A stretch of 64,000 nucleotides of DNA from Streptomyces sp. NBRC 110028 (GCF_001417735.1 NZ_BBUZ01000028.1:124001-188000); one strand, 5' to 3'; shown: positions 16,914 through 26,506, numbered from the stretch's first letter. Notes: a model not told the origin generated them from the letters alone. Translations and numbers: made by a program.

Positions 16914-17836
16914 AGGGCGGCCAGCTCGTCGGCGGTCGGGAACGACACCTGCGCCCCGGCCCGGGTGACCGCGGCCGCGCCGACGCGTACGGCGTACCGG
17001 ACCGCGGTCTCCAGGTCGTCGCCGACGCCCAGGCGCCAGGCGAGCGCGCCGGTGAAGGCGTCACCGGCGCCCGTGGTGTCCACGGCGTCGACCGGCAGGC
17101 TGGGGACATGGACCGTACGGTCGCCGTCGGCGACGAGCGCGCCCGCGCCGCCCAGGGTGACCACCACCGAGCGCGGGCCGCGCGACAGCAGCGCCGACGC
17201 CCACGCCTCGGGGTCCGTGGCGTCCCCGGCCGGATCGCCGCTCAGCAGATACCGCGCCTCGTGCTCGTTGACGACGAGGGGATCGCACGCGGCGAGCACC
17301 TCGGCGGGCAGGGGCGCGGGCGGGGAGGGGTTGAGCACCACGCGCGGCCCGGGCCGGTCGCCGAAGCCCGCGTCCGCGGTGCGCACCACCTCGGCGACCG
17401 TCTCCAGCGGGATCTCCAGTTGGAGGGAGACGACGCGGGCGGCGGCCAGCAGGCTCCCGGCGCCGCGCACGTCTCCGGGGGTGAGCCGGGAGTTGGCGCC
17501 GGGGGAGACCACGATGCTGTTGTCGCCGGAGGGGTCCACCGTGATCAGCGCCACTCCGGTGGGCGCGCCGCCGACCAGGACCCCGGCGGTGTCGACCCCG
17601 GCCTCCCGCTGCGAGTCCAGCAGCAGCCGGCCGTAGGCGTCGTCGCCGACCCGGGCCAGCAGGGCGGTGCGGGCCCCCAGCCGGCCGGCGGCGACGGCCT
17701 GGTTGGCACCCTTGCCGCCGGGGTGGACGGCCAGGTCGGAGCCGAGGACGGTCTCCCCGGCCCCGGGGCGGCGGTCGACGCCGACCACCAGATCGGCGTT
17801 GGCCGAGCCCACGACCAGCAGGTCGTAGTCGTGCAT
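16910..17836 (-). CDS. rbsK: Ribokinase RbsK
   Basis: A 308-residue PfkB-family kinase phosphorylating ribose to ribose-5-phosphate. It has VVGSANADLV at the start, GGKGANQAVAAGRLG near residue 40 and the DTTGAGDAF signature with catalytic Asp at 259. It overlaps rbsD by 4 bases. It is separated from the transporter gene by 186 bases that carry a 14-bp tandem repeat, so it may be expressed at a different level from the importer. Confidence 0.93.
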   Translation of the reverse strand: MHDYDLLVVGSANADLVVGVDRRPGAGETVLGSDLAVHPGGKGANQAVAAGRLGARTALLARVGDDAYGRLLLDSQREAGVDTAGVLVGGAPTGVALITVDPSGDNSIVVSPGANSRLTPGDVRGAGSLLAAARVVSLQLEIPLETVAEVVRTADAGFGDRPGPRVVLNPSPPAPLPAEVLAACDPLVVNEHEARYLLSGDPAGDATDPEAWASALLSRGPRSVVVTLGGAGALVADGDRTVHVPSLPVDAVDTTGAGDAFTGALAWRLGVGDDLETAVRYAVRVGAAAVTRAGAQVSFPTADELAAL

Positions 17837-17866
17837 GCGGTATGTCCTTTCAGACGGGCGATTTTG

Positions 17867-18020
17867 TCAGCTGTCACTCGTCAGCCGTCACTCGTCAGCT
17901 GTCACTTGTCAGCTGTCATTCGTCGGCTGTGGCTTGTCAGCTGATACCTGTCAGCCGATACCCGTCATCCGTCAGTGGTCAGCCGACACCTGTCATCTGG
18001 TACGTGTCAGCCGGTGAGCC
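17867..18020. repeat. Eleven tandem copies of a 14-bp repeat
   Basis: The unit TCAGCTGTCACTCG and variants repeat without gaps from 17867; starts fall every 14 bases to 18007. Divergence rises toward the right end, while TCAG/TCAT stays at the unit start. It fills nearly all of the gap between the permease-fusion stop and rbsK. The period is not a multiple of three, and no spacer or cas gene is present, so it is not coding and not CRISPR. Confidence 0.92.
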
Positions 18021-18022
18021 GT

Positions 18023-19972
18023 TCACTTCGCCGCGACGACCTTCACCGGGACCTTGACCGCACCGGCGATCTTCTCACCCTTCGCTGCCTTGATCGCGTT
18101 CCGTACGACCAGCCGCCCCAGCTGCTCGGGCTGCTGGGCGACGGTCGCGGTGAGCGTGCCGTTCCGTACCGCCTTGAGACCGTCCGGCTCGCCGTCGAAG
18201 CCGACGACCTTGACGGACTTGCCCGCCTTGGAGCCCAGCGCCTTGATCGCGCCGAGTGCCATCTCGTCGTTCTCGGCGAAGACGCCGTCGACGCCGGAGT
18301 GGGCCTGGAGCAGGTTGGTGGTCACGTCCAGGGCCTTGGTGCGGTCGAAGTCCGCGGGCTGCTTGCCGACGACCTTGATGCCCGGGTAGGCCTTCAGCCC
18401 CTCCGCGAAGCCCTGGCCGCGCTCGCGCGAGGCGGACGTACCGGCGACGCCCTGGAGGACCAGGATCCGGCCCTTGCCGCCCAGCCGCTCGGCCAGCGTC
18501 TTGGCGGCGAGCTTGCCGCCCGCGATGTTGTCGGAGGCCACCAGGGAGGCGATGTCCGCCTTGTTGACGGTCCGGTCGGCCGCGAGCACCGGTATACCGG
18601 CCTTGTTGGCCGCCTTGACGGACGGGCTCGCCGCGTCGGAGTCGACCGGGTTGATGATGATCGACTTCATGTTCTGGCTGGTGAAGTTCTGTATCTGATT
18701 GGCCTGCTGGGAGGCGTCGTTCTGGGCGTCGGTGACGGTGAGGCTGATCCCGGCGCGCTTGGCCTCGGCCTGCGCGCCCGCCTTGAGCTGGACGAAGAAG
18801 GGGTTGTTGAGGGTCGAGACCGACAGCCCCACCTTGGTCTTCGCGCCGCTGTCCGAACCGGAGTGCCACAGGGACGAGCCGAAGGCGAACGCGGCGACGA
18901 CCACGGCGGCCACCGCGAACTTCCCGGCGTTCACGGCCGCCTTGCGGCCGCCGCCGGACGGACCGCCCGCCGAGGCGCCCGGCGCCGCGGGGCGGGCCCC
19001 GGCGCGCCGGCGCACCGTGTCGAGCAGTACCGCGAGCGCGATGACGACACCGATGACGACCTGCTGCCAGAAGGCGGAGACCTCCAGCAGGTTGAGCCCG
19101 TTGCGCAGCACGGCCAGGATCAGCGCGCCGATGAGCGTGCCCGACGCCTTGCCGACGCCGCCGGACAGGCTCGCGCCGCCGATGACGACCGCGGCGATCG
19201 CGTCCAGTTCGTAGCCGACCGCCGCCTGCGGCTGCGCGGAGGACAGCCGGGAGGCGAGCACGATGCCCGCGATCGCGGCGAAGCCGCCGGACAGGGCGTA
19301 GATGACCAGCTTCTGGCGGCCCACCCGGATGCCGGAGAGCCGGGCCGCCTCCTCGTTGCCGCCGATCGCGTACATCGCGCGGCCCGTGTACGTACGGCCC
19401 AGCACCGCGGAGGTGATCAGGCCCATGGCGATCATCACGAGCACCGGGACCGGCAGCCAGCCGCCGAGCGTGTCGCCGAGGCCGGACACCGAATCCGGGA
19501 CGGAGATGGGGCTGCCCTGTGAGATGACCAGGGCGAGGCCCCTGCCGACCGACAGCATCGCGAGCGTGGCGATGAACGACGGCAGCTTGCCGAACGACAC
19601 CAGCGCCCCGCTGACCAGGCCGCATGCGACGCCGGTGGCGACGGCGAGCAGCGCCGCGAGCCATACCGGCAGCCCCTGCGAACTGGCCGACCAGGCGAGC
19701 ACGGTGGCGGACAGCGCGGCCACCGAGCCGACCGACAGGTCGATGCCCGCGGAGACGATGACGAAGGTGACGCCGAAGGCGAGGATCGCGGTGACCGCCG
19801 CCTGGACGCCGACGTTGAGGAGATTGTCGGTGGTGAGGAAGTCGCCGGACAGCAGCGACATCGCCGCCACCAGCAGCACCAGGGCGCTCAGCGCGCCGTT
19901 GTCGAGCAGCACGCGGCGCAGTACGGCCGGGCCCCCGGGGTCCTTCGTGGACGCGAGCGTGTCAGTGGCCAC
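18023..19972 (-). CDS. Ribose ABC transporter: permease fused to substrate-binding protein
   Basis: A 649-residue fusion. Residues 1 to about 320 are an RbsC-type CUT2 permease (SAGIDLSVGSVAALS, GRTYTGRAMYAIGGNEEAARLSGI). After a Pro/Gly linker a further hydrophobic segment occurs near 350-368 (KFAVAAVVVAAFAFGSSLW). The remaining 280 residues are an RbsB-type binding protein (LSVSTLNNPFFVQLK, IIINPVDSDA, FAENDEMALGAI, VVGFDG). The binding protein is thus tethered by its own membrane helix rather than by lipid. The gene overlaps rbsA by 11 bases. Fused CUT2 proteins of this kind occur in actinobacteria. Confidence 0.9.
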   Translation of the reverse strand: MATDTLASTKDPGGPAVLRRVLLDNGALSALVLLVAAMSLLSGDFLTTDNLLNVGVQAAVTAILAFGVTFVIVSAGIDLSVGSVAALSATVLAWSASSQGLPVWLAALLAVATGVACGLVSGALVSFGKLPSFIATLAMLSVGRGLALVISQGSPISVPDSVSGLGDTLGGWLPVPVLVMIAMGLITSAVLGRTYTGRAMYAIGGNEEAARLSGIRVGRQKLVIYALSGGFAAIAGIVLASRLSSAQPQAAVGYELDAIAAVVIGGASLSGGVGKASGTLIGALILAVLRNGLNLLEVSAFWQQVVIGVVIALAVLLDTVRRRAGARPAAPGASAGGPSGGGRKAAVNAGKFAVAAVVVAAFAFGSSLWHSGSDSGAKTKVGLSVSTLNNPFFVQLKAGAQAEAKRAGISLTVTDAQNDASQQANQIQNFTSQNMKSIIINPVDSDAASPSVKAANKAGIPVLAADRTVNKADIASLVASDNIAGGKLAAKTLAERLGGKGRILVLQGVAGTSASRERGQGFAEGLKAYPGIKVVGKQPADFDRTKALDVTTNLLQAHSGVDGVFAENDEMALGAIKALGSKAGKSVKVVGFDGEPDGLKAVRNGTLTATVAQQPEQLGRLVVRNAIKAAKGEKIAGAVKVPVKVVAAK

Positions 19973-21581
19973 GGGAGCCCTCCTTTTCGTTGACGCCGAC
20001 TCCTTCGTCGGCGCCGTCTGTGCTTCCTTCGACGCCCTTGACGTCCTTCACCGCCAGGGCCATGACGGCGTCCTGGGTCGCTTCCCGCGCGGTCAGCTCT
20101 CCGGTGATCCGGCCCTGCGCCATGACCAGGACCCGGTCGCTCATGCCCAGCACCTCGGGGAGGTCGCTGGAGATCATCAGGACGGCGTGGCCGGAGGCGG
20201 TGAGTTCGTTGATGAGCTGATAGATCTCGACCTTGGCGCCCACGTCGATGCCGCGGGTCGGCTCGTCGAGGATGAGCACCTTGCTGTCGGCGAGCAGCCA
20301 CTTGCCGATGACGACCTTCTGCTGGTTGCCGCCGGAGAGGGTGCGCACGCGCTGGTCGAGCCCGGCCATCCGGACCGCCAGCTGCTCGGCGATCCGTTCC
20401 GCCGCGCGGCGCTGCCCGGCCCGGTCGACGAACCCGGCGCGGGTGGCGCCGCGCAGCGTGACCAGGCCCAGGTTCTCCTGTACGGACGCGTCCAGGACCA
20501 GTCCCTGGCCCTTGCGGTCCTCGGGGACGAGGCCGATCCCGGCGTCCATCGCGGCGACCACGTCATGGCGGGGCAGCGGCACGCCCGCGACCTCGACGGT
20601 GCCGGTGTCGTACGGATCGGCGCCGAAGAGGGCCCGTACGACCTCCGTGCGGCCCGCCCCGACGAGACCGGCGAGGCCGACCACCTCCCCGGCACGCACG
20701 TCGAAGTCGATGTCCTGGAAGCTGCCGCCGCGGCCGAGCCCCCGGACCTTCAGCAGCGGCTCACCCGCGTTCCCGGACGCGCTGCCGGAGGCCGGGCGCT
20801 CCCTCGGGTACTGCTGCTCGATGGACCGCCCGACCATCAGCCGCACCAGTTCGTCCTGATCGGTGGTGGCCGGGACCTGGGTGACGCTGCGGCCGTCGCG
20901 CAGGACGGTCACGCGGTCGCCCAGGGCGGCGATCTCCTCCAGGTGGTGGGTGATGAAGACGACGCCCACCCCGTCCGCGCGCAGGGTGCGGACGATCCGG
21001 AAGAGCTTGTCGACCTCGTCCGTGGTGAGCACGGCGGTCGGCTCGTCCATGATCAGAACGCGGGCGTTCAGGCTGAGCGCCTTGGCGATCTCGACCATCT
21101 GCAGCCGGGCGATCCCCAGGTCGCTGACGCGGGTACGGGGAGAGACGTCCACGCCGACGCGGGCGAGGAGTTCGGCGGCCCGCTCGTCCATCGCCGTACG
21201 GTCGACCAGCCCGAAGCGGCGCGGCTGACGGCCCAGGAAGATGTTCTCGGCGACGCTGAGGTCGGGGACGAGGTTGAACTCCTGGTAGATGGTGGCGATG
21301 CCCAACCGCTCGGCGTCCTGCGCGCCCTGGATGCGGACCGGGTTGCCGTCGACCAGTACGCGTCCCCCGTCGGGGCGGTGCGCGCCGGACAGCATCTTGA
21401 TCAGCGTGCTCTTGCCCGCGCCGTTCTCGCCGAGGAGGACGTGCACCTCGCCCCGGCGGAGGTCGAAGTCGACGCCGTCCAGCGCGACCACGCCGGGGAA
21501 CGTTTTGCGGACCCCCTCCATCCGCAGGATCTCCTCCCCGTGGTCCGCCGGTTCCGGCTCGGGGCTGGGCGTCGTGGTCAT
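19962..21581 (-). CDS. rbsA: Ribose ABC transporter ATP-binding protein RbsA
   Basis: A 539-residue CUT2 ATPase with two nucleotide-binding domains. The first Walker A is GENGAGKST at residues 51-59, with LGIARLQMVEIAKAL and LIMDEPTA after it. The second domain carries the degenerate Walker A typical of RbsA, LSGGNQQKVVIGKWL and LILDEPTRGIDVGAK. ATG 21581 overlaps the lacI stop as ATGA. It powers the fused permease encoded downstream. Confidence 0.93.
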   Translation of the reverse strand: MTTTPSPEPEPADHGEEILRMEGVRKTFPGVVALDGVDFDLRRGEVHVLLGENGAGKSTLIKMLSGAHRPDGGRVLVDGNPVRIQGAQDAERLGIATIYQEFNLVPDLSVAENIFLGRQPRRFGLVDRTAMDERAAELLARVGVDVSPRTRVSDLGIARLQMVEIAKALSLNARVLIMDEPTAVLTTDEVDKLFRIVRTLRADGVGVVFITHHLEEIAALGDRVTVLRDGRSVTQVPATTDQDELVRLMVGRSIEQQYPRERPASGSASGNAGEPLLKVRGLGRGGSFQDIDFDVRAGEVVGLAGLVGAGRTEVVRALFGADPYDTGTVEVAGVPLPRHDVVAAMDAGIGLVPEDRKGQGLVLDASVQENLGLVTLRGATRAGFVDRAGQRRAAERIAEQLAVRMAGLDQRVRTLSGGNQQKVVIGKWLLADSKVLILDEPTRGIDVGAKVEIYQLINELTASGHAVLMISSDLPEVLGMSDRVLVMAQGRITGELTAREATQDAVMALAVKDVKGVEGSTDGADEGVGVNEKEGSRGH

Positions 21582-22594
21582 GGCGTGTTCCCTTCGGGCT
21601 CGCCGCAGGAGCGGCGGGGGACCAGGCGGGCGGACAGGGTCACCGATGCGGCGGTCCGCCCCTCCACGCGGTCGATCAGCGCGCCGACGGCGGCGTGGCC
21701 GAGGTCTCCGGTGGGCTGGGCGATGGCGGTGATCGGCGGATCGGTGTGGACGAACCACGGGATGTCGTCGAACGCGGCGAGCGCCACGTCGTCGGGCACC
21801 CGCAGCCCGCGGGAGCGGATCTCGTCCATCGCGCCGAGCGCCATCAGATTGTCGGCGGCGAAGATCGCCTCCGGGGGCTCGGGCAGGTCGAGGAAGCGGG
21901 CGGTCACGCGCCGCCCGCTGTCGGCCTGGAAGTCGCCCTGGCCGATGTGGTCGGCGGGCAGGGCGAGGCCGAACTCGCGCAGGGCGGAGCGGAAGGCGTC
22001 CACCCGTTCGCGCCCGGTGGTGGTGGCGGCCGGGCCCGCGATGATGGCGAGCCGGCGGTGGCCGAGGGCGTGCAGATGGGCGACCAGATCGCGGACCGCG
22101 CCCCGGCCGTCGGTGCGCACGACGGGCACCTCGTCCAGCCCCTCGCCCTCGATCCAGCGGTCGACGAAGACCATGGGCGTGCCGGTGCGGGCGGCGTCCA
22201 GCATCAGCGGGGAGCCGCCGTCGGTGGGGCTGACCAGCAGGCCGTCGATGCGGCGGTCCACCAAAGTGCGGACGTGGTGGTCCTGGAGGTCGGGCCGCTC
22301 GTCGGCGTTGCCGATGACCACGCTGTAGCCCCGGTCCCGGGCCGCGTCCTCGACCGAGCGGGCCAACTCGGTGAAGAAAGGGTTCAGCACATCGCTGACG
22401 ACCAGCCCGAGGGCACGGGTCTGATGGGTGCGCAGCGAGCGGGCGACGGCATTGGGCCGGTAGCCGAGGTCGGCGACGGCGGCGAGCACCTTGTCCCGGG
22501 TATCCGTACGGACGGCCGGGTGGTCGTTGAGCACCCGGGAGACCGTCGCGACGGAGACCCCGGCGCGCCGCGCCACGTCCTTGATGGCCGGCAT
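21578..22594 (-). CDS. rbsR: LacI-family regulator of the ribose operon
   Basis: A 338-residue repressor. The N-terminal helix-turn-helix is IKDVARRAGVSVATVSRVLN, with the hinge RPNAVARSLRT; the rest is a ribose-binding-protein fold effector domain (GLVVSDVLNPFF, AIFAADNLMALGA). It is first in the operon and overlaps rbsA, so it probably represses its own transcription through the tandem sites at 22610-22657. Ribose as inducer is inferred from the downstream genes. Confidence 0.88.
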   Translation of the reverse strand: MPAIKDVARRAGVSVATVSRVLNDHPAVRTDTRDKVLAAVADLGYRPNAVARSLRTHQTRALGLVVSDVLNPFFTELARSVEDAARDRGYSVVIGNADERPDLQDHHVRTLVDRRIDGLLVSPTDGGSPLMLDAARTGTPMVFVDRWIEGEGLDEVPVVRTDGRGAVRDLVAHLHALGHRRLAIIAGPAATTTGRERVDAFRSALREFGLALPADHIGQGDFQADSGRRVTARFLDLPEPPEAIFAADNLMALGAMDEIRSRGLRVPDDVALAAFDDIPWFVHTDPPITAIAQPTGDLGHAAVGALIDRVEGRTAASVTLSARLVPRRSCGEPEGNTP

Positions 22595-22609
22595 CGCCCC
22601 ACCTCCTCG

Positions 22610-22657
22610 TGGAATCGATTACATCGATGACGCCGAGGGAGATTGGAATCGATTACA
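22610..22657. promoter_or_regulatory. Tandem operators of the ribose LacI regulator
   Basis: TGGAATCGATTACA occurs identically at 22610-22623 and 22644-22657, 34 bases apart in the same orientation. Each is centred on the palindrome AATCGATT. They lie 16-63 bases upstream of the lacI start and also precede the divergent recD2-type helicase gene. This is a classic autoregulatory layout. Confidence 0.8.
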
Positions 22658-22802
22658 CGAGGGCGGGGCAAGATGCCGGAGCGGGCCGCAATCGGATCGT
22701 GATGTTCCGCTCCGCCCGAACCGTCACCGCGGGCCCTTCGGATGACCCACAGGCTCGCTTTCGCCCCGGCCCGGTGTCCGCCCCTGGCGGTACGGTCGGT
22801 GC

Positions 22803-25010
22803 ATGCTCAAACTCGCGGTGGTCGAAGGGGTTCTGGAGCGGATCACCTACGCCAATGAGGAGAACGGGTACACGGTCGCCCGGGTCGACACCGGCCGTGG
22901 TTCGGGCGATCTGCTGACCGTCGTCGGCTCGCTGCTGGGCGCACAGCCGGGCGAGTCGCTGCGGATGGAGGGCCGCTGGGGTTCCCATCCGCAATATGGC
23001 AAACAGTTCACCGTCGAGAACTACCGGACCGTCCTGCCCGCCACCGTGCAGGGCATCCGGCGCTATCTCGGATCGGGTCTCATCAAGGGCATCGGCCCCC
23101 GGATCGCCGACCGGATCACCGAGCACTTCGGCGTCGACACCCTCGACGTCATCGAGGAGCAGCCGAAGCGGCTGATCGAGGTCCCCGGCCTCGGCCCCAA
23201 GCGGACGAAGATGATTGCCGCGGCCTGGGAGGAGCAGAAGGCCATCAAGGAGGTGATGGTCTTCCTCCAGGGTGTCGGAGTCTCCACCTCCATCGCGGTG
23301 CGGATCTACAAGAAGTACGACGACGCGTCGATCGCGGTAGTGAAGAACGAGCCGTATCGGCTGGCCGCCGACGTCTGGGGCATCGGCTTCCTCACCGCCG
23401 ACAAGATCGCCCAATCGGTCGGCATCCCGCATGACAGCCCCGACCGGGTCAAGGCCGGTCTGCAGTACGCGCTGTCCCAGTCCGCCGATCAGGGCCACTG
23501 CTACCTCCCCGAGGAGCAACTGATCGCCGATGCCGTGAAGTTGCTCCAGGTCGACACCGGTCTGGTCATCGACTGCCTGGGCGAGCTGGCGGCCGAGGAC
23601 GAGGGCGTGGTGCGCGAACCGGTGCCGGGCCCGGAGGACGGCGAGCCGGTCTCGGCGGTCTATCTCGTGCCCTTCCACCGCGCCGAGATCTCGCTGGCCG
23701 GTCAGGTGCGGCGGCTGCTGCGCACCGAGGAGGACCGGATGCCCGCCTTCCAGGGCGTGGACTGGGACGCGGCGCTGGGCTGGCTCGCGGGGCGCACCGG
23801 CGCCGACCTGGCCCCCGAGCAGAGCCAGGCGGTGCGGCTCGCGCTCACCGAGAAGGTCGCGGTGCTCACCGGCGGCCCCGGCTGCGGCAAGTCCTTCACC
23901 GTGCGGTCCGTGGTGGAGCTGGCCCGCGCCAAGAAGGCCAAGGTGGTGCTCGCGGCCCCCACCGGCCGGGCCGCCAAGCGGCTCGCCGAGCTGACCGGGG
24001 CCGAGGCGTCCACGGTGCACCGGCTGCTGGAGCTGAGGCCCGGCGGGGACGCGGCGTACGACAAGGACCGCCCGCTGGACGCCGACCTGGTGGTCGTCGA
24101 CGAGGCGTCGATGCTCGATCTGCTGCTGGCCAACAAGCTGGTCAAGGCGGTCCCGCCGGGCGCCCATCTGCTGTTCGTGGGGGATGTGGACCAGCTGCCG
24201 AGCGTCGGCGCCGGGGAGGTGCTGCGGGATCTGCTGGCCGACGGCAGCCCGGTGCCGGCCATCCGGCTGACCCGGATCTTCCGCCAGGCGCAGCAGTCCG
24301 GGGTGGTCACCAACGCCCACCGGATCAATTCCGGCGCCCCGCCGATCACGCGGGGCCTGTCGGACTTCTTCCTCTTCGTGGAGGACGACACGGAGGAGGC
24401 CGGGCGGCTCACGGTGGATGTCGCGGCCCGCCGCGTGCCCGCGAAGTTCGGCCTCGACCCCCGCCGTGACGTGCAGGTCCTCGCCCCGATGCACCGTGGC
24501 CCGGCGGGCGCGGGCACGCTCAACGGACTGTTGCAGCAGGCCATCACCCCGGCCCGGCCGGACCTGCCGGAGCGGCGTTTCGGCGGCCGGGTCTTCCGTG
24601 TCGGCGACAAGGTGACGCAGATCCGCAACAATTATGAGAAAGGGGCCAACGGGGTCTTCAACGGCACGGTTGGAGTCGTCACCTCCCTCGATACCGATGA
24701 GCAGCGGCTGACCGTGCTGACGGACGAGGACGAGGAGGTGCCGTACGACTTCGACGAGCTGGACGAGCTGGCTCACGCCTATGCGGTGACCATCCACCGC
24801 TCCCAGGGCAGTGAGTACCCGGCCGTCGTGATCCCGGTGACCACCGGGGCCTGGATGATGTTGCAGCGGAACCTGCTGTATACGGCCGTGACCCGGGCCA
24901 AGCGCCTTGTGGTGCTGGTCGGATCGCGCCGCGCGCTCGGGCAGGCGGTGCGTACGGTCTCGGCGGGCAGACGCTGTACGGCGCTGGATCACCGGCTCGG
25001 CGGGGCATAG
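22803..25010 (+). CDS. recD2: RecD2-type ATP-dependent DNA helicase
   Basis: A 735-residue SF1B 5'-3' helicase. The N-terminal part has an OB-like segment and helix-hairpin-helix motifs (IKGIGPRIADRI, VPGLGPKRTKMI). The motor shows Walker A GGPGCGKS at 357-364, Walker B DEAS at 433-436, FVGDVDQLPSVGAGEVL and the C-terminal VTIHRSQGSEYPAVVIP motif. No recB or recC genes are adjacent, as expected for the RecD2 class. It acts in DNA repair and stress tolerance; the short, weak ribosome binding region suggests modest expression. Confidence 0.92.
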   Translation: MLKLAVVEGVLERITYANEENGYTVARVDTGRGSGDLLTVVGSLLGAQPGESLRMEGRWGSHPQYGKQFTVENYRTVLPATVQGIRRYLGSGLIKGIGPRIADRITEHFGVDTLDVIEEQPKRLIEVPGLGPKRTKMIAAAWEEQKAIKEVMVFLQGVGVSTSIAVRIYKKYDDASIAVVKNEPYRLAADVWGIGFLTADKIAQSVGIPHDSPDRVKAGLQYALSQSADQGHCYLPEEQLIADAVKLLQVDTGLVIDCLGELAAEDEGVVREPVPGPEDGEPVSAVYLVPFHRAEISLAGQVRRLLRTEEDRMPAFQGVDWDAALGWLAGRTGADLAPEQSQAVRLALTEKVAVLTGGPGCGKSFTVRSVVELARAKKAKVVLAAPTGRAAKRLAELTGAEASTVHRLLELRPGGDAAYDKDRPLDADLVVVDEASMLDLLLANKLVKAVPPGAHLLFVGDVDQLPSVGAGEVLRDLLADGSPVPAIRLTRIFRQAQQSGVVTNAHRINSGAPPITRGLSDFFLFVEDDTEEAGRLTVDVAARRVPAKFGLDPRRDVQVLAPMHRGPAGAGTLNGLLQQAITPARPDLPERRFGGRVFRVGDKVTQIRNNYEKGANGVFNGTVGVVTSLDTDEQRLTVLTDEDEEVPYDFDELDELAHAYAVTIHRSQGSEYPAVVIPVTTGAWMMLQRNLLYTAVTRAKRLVVLVGSRRALGQAVRTVSAGRRCTALDHRLGGA

Positions 25011-25196
25011 GAGTCGAGTGTGTCAAGAGGGTTTCCGAACGGTGACGAACGGGGCAGGATGGCCGTGGAGGCGGCACTGAGTGCCGCCAAAAGGCCCTTC
25101 AGTCGACCCCGAGTGCAGCTTCATCACCCGAGTAGGGGAAGGTGGGGGGAGTCAGGGCACCTCGAGGAAGAGAACCAGACGTCGGTGAGGGATGAC

Positions 25197-26486
25197 GTGA
25201 GCGACAACTCTGTAGTACTGCGGTACGGAGACGACGAATACACCTACCCGGTGGTCGACAGCACCGTCGGCGACAAGGGCTTCGACATCGGCAAGCTGCG
25301 CGCCCAGACCGGTCTGGTGACCCTGGACTCCGGTTACGGCAACACCGCCGCGTACAAGTCCGGCATCACCTACCTGGACGGTGAGCAGGGCATTCTGCGG
25401 TACCGCGGGTACCCCATCGAGCAGCTGGCGGAGCGCGCCTCCTTCCTGGAGACGGCCTTCCTTCTGATCAACGGTGAGCTGCCGACGGTCGACGAACTGG
25501 CCGCGTTCCGTGAGGACATCACCCGCCACACGCTGCTCCACGAGGACGTCAAACGGTTCTACGACGGCTTCCCGCGGGACGCGCACCCGATGGCGATGCT
25601 GTCCTCCGTGGTCAGCGCGCTGTCGACGTTCTACCAGGACAGCCATAACCCGTTCGACGAGAAGCAGCGCAACCTGTCGACGATCCGGCTGCTGGCCAAG
25701 CTGCCGACCATCGCGGCGTACGCGTACAAGAAGTCGGTGGGTCACCCGTTCGTCTACCCGCGCAACGACCTCGGTTACGTCGAGAACTTCCTGCGCATGA
25801 CCTTCTCGGTCCCGGCGCAGGAGTACGAGCTGGACCCGGTCGTGGTCAGCGCGCTCGACAAGCTGCTGATCCTGCACGCCGACCACGAGCAGAACTGTTC
25901 GACCTCGACGGTCCGGCTCGTCGGCTCCTCGCAGGCCAACATGTTCGCCTCCATCTCGGCGGGCATCAACGCCCTGTGGGGCCCCCTGCACGGCGGCGCC
26001 AACCAGTCGGTGCTGGAGATGCTGGAGGGCATCCAGGCGTCCGGCAGCGATGTCGACACCTTCATCCGCAAGGTGAAGAACAAGGAAGACGGCGTGAAGC
26101 TCATGGGCTTCGGGCACCGCGTCTACAAGAACTTCGACCCCCGGGCGAAGATCATCAAGTCGGCGGCGCACGATGTCCTCTCCGCGCTCGGCAAGTCCGA
26201 CGAGCTGCTCGACATCGCGCTCAAGCTCGAGGAGCACGCGCTCGCCGACGACTACTTCGTGGAGCGCAAGCTCTACCCGAACGTGGACTTCTACACCGGT
26301 CTGATCTACCGGGCGATGGGCTTCCCGACCGAGATGTTCACCGTGCTGTTCGCGCTCGGCCGGCTGCCGGGCTGGATCGCCCAGTGGCACGAGATGATCA
26401 AGGAGCCGGGCTCCCGCATCGGCCGCCCGCGCCAGATCTACACGGGCGTCGTCGAGCGCGACTTCGTCCCGGTGGAGCAGCGCTAG
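25197..26486 (+). CDS. gltA: Citrate synthase
   Basis: A 429-residue type II citrate synthase condensing oxaloacetate and acetyl-CoA. GTG 25197 (SDNSVVLRYGDDEY) is preceded by GTGAGGGA and matches the usual N terminus. Catalytic residues are His265 (GPLHGGANQ), His307 (GFGHRVYK) and Asp364 (NVDFYTG), matching the E. coli H264/H305/D362 triad. The frame stays open 177 bases upstream, but that part has no citrate synthase similarity. It is monocistronic, with a hairpin 20 bases after the stop. Confidence 0.96.
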   Translation: MSDNSVVLRYGDDEYTYPVVDSTVGDKGFDIGKLRAQTGLVTLDSGYGNTAAYKSGITYLDGEQGILRYRGYPIEQLAERASFLETAFLLINGELPTVDELAAFREDITRHTLLHEDVKRFYDGFPRDAHPMAMLSSVVSALSTFYQDSHNPFDEKQRNLSTIRLLAKLPTIAAYAYKKSVGHPFVYPRNDLGYVENFLRMTFSVPAQEYELDPVVVSALDKLLILHADHEQNCSTSTVRLVGSSQANMFASISAGINALWGPLHGGANQSVLEMLEGIQASGSDVDTFIRKVKNKEDGVKLMGFGHRVYKNFDPRAKIIKSAAHDVLSALGKSDELLDIALKLEEHALADDYFVERKLYPNVDFYTGLIYRAMGFPTEMFTVLFALGRLPGWIAQWHEMIKEPGSRIGRPRQIYTGVVERDFVPVEQR

Positions 26487-26506
26487 GGTTCTGGCAGAGC
26501 CCCAGG

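Noticed and set aside
17867..18020. CRISPR array
   Set aside because: Repeats are directly adjacent with no spacers, the unit is 14 bp, and no cas genes are present.
25020..25196. In-frame N-terminal extension of citrate synthase
   Set aside because: The extra 59 codons resemble no citrate synthase; GTG 25197 has a good ribosome binding site and gives the usual N terminus.
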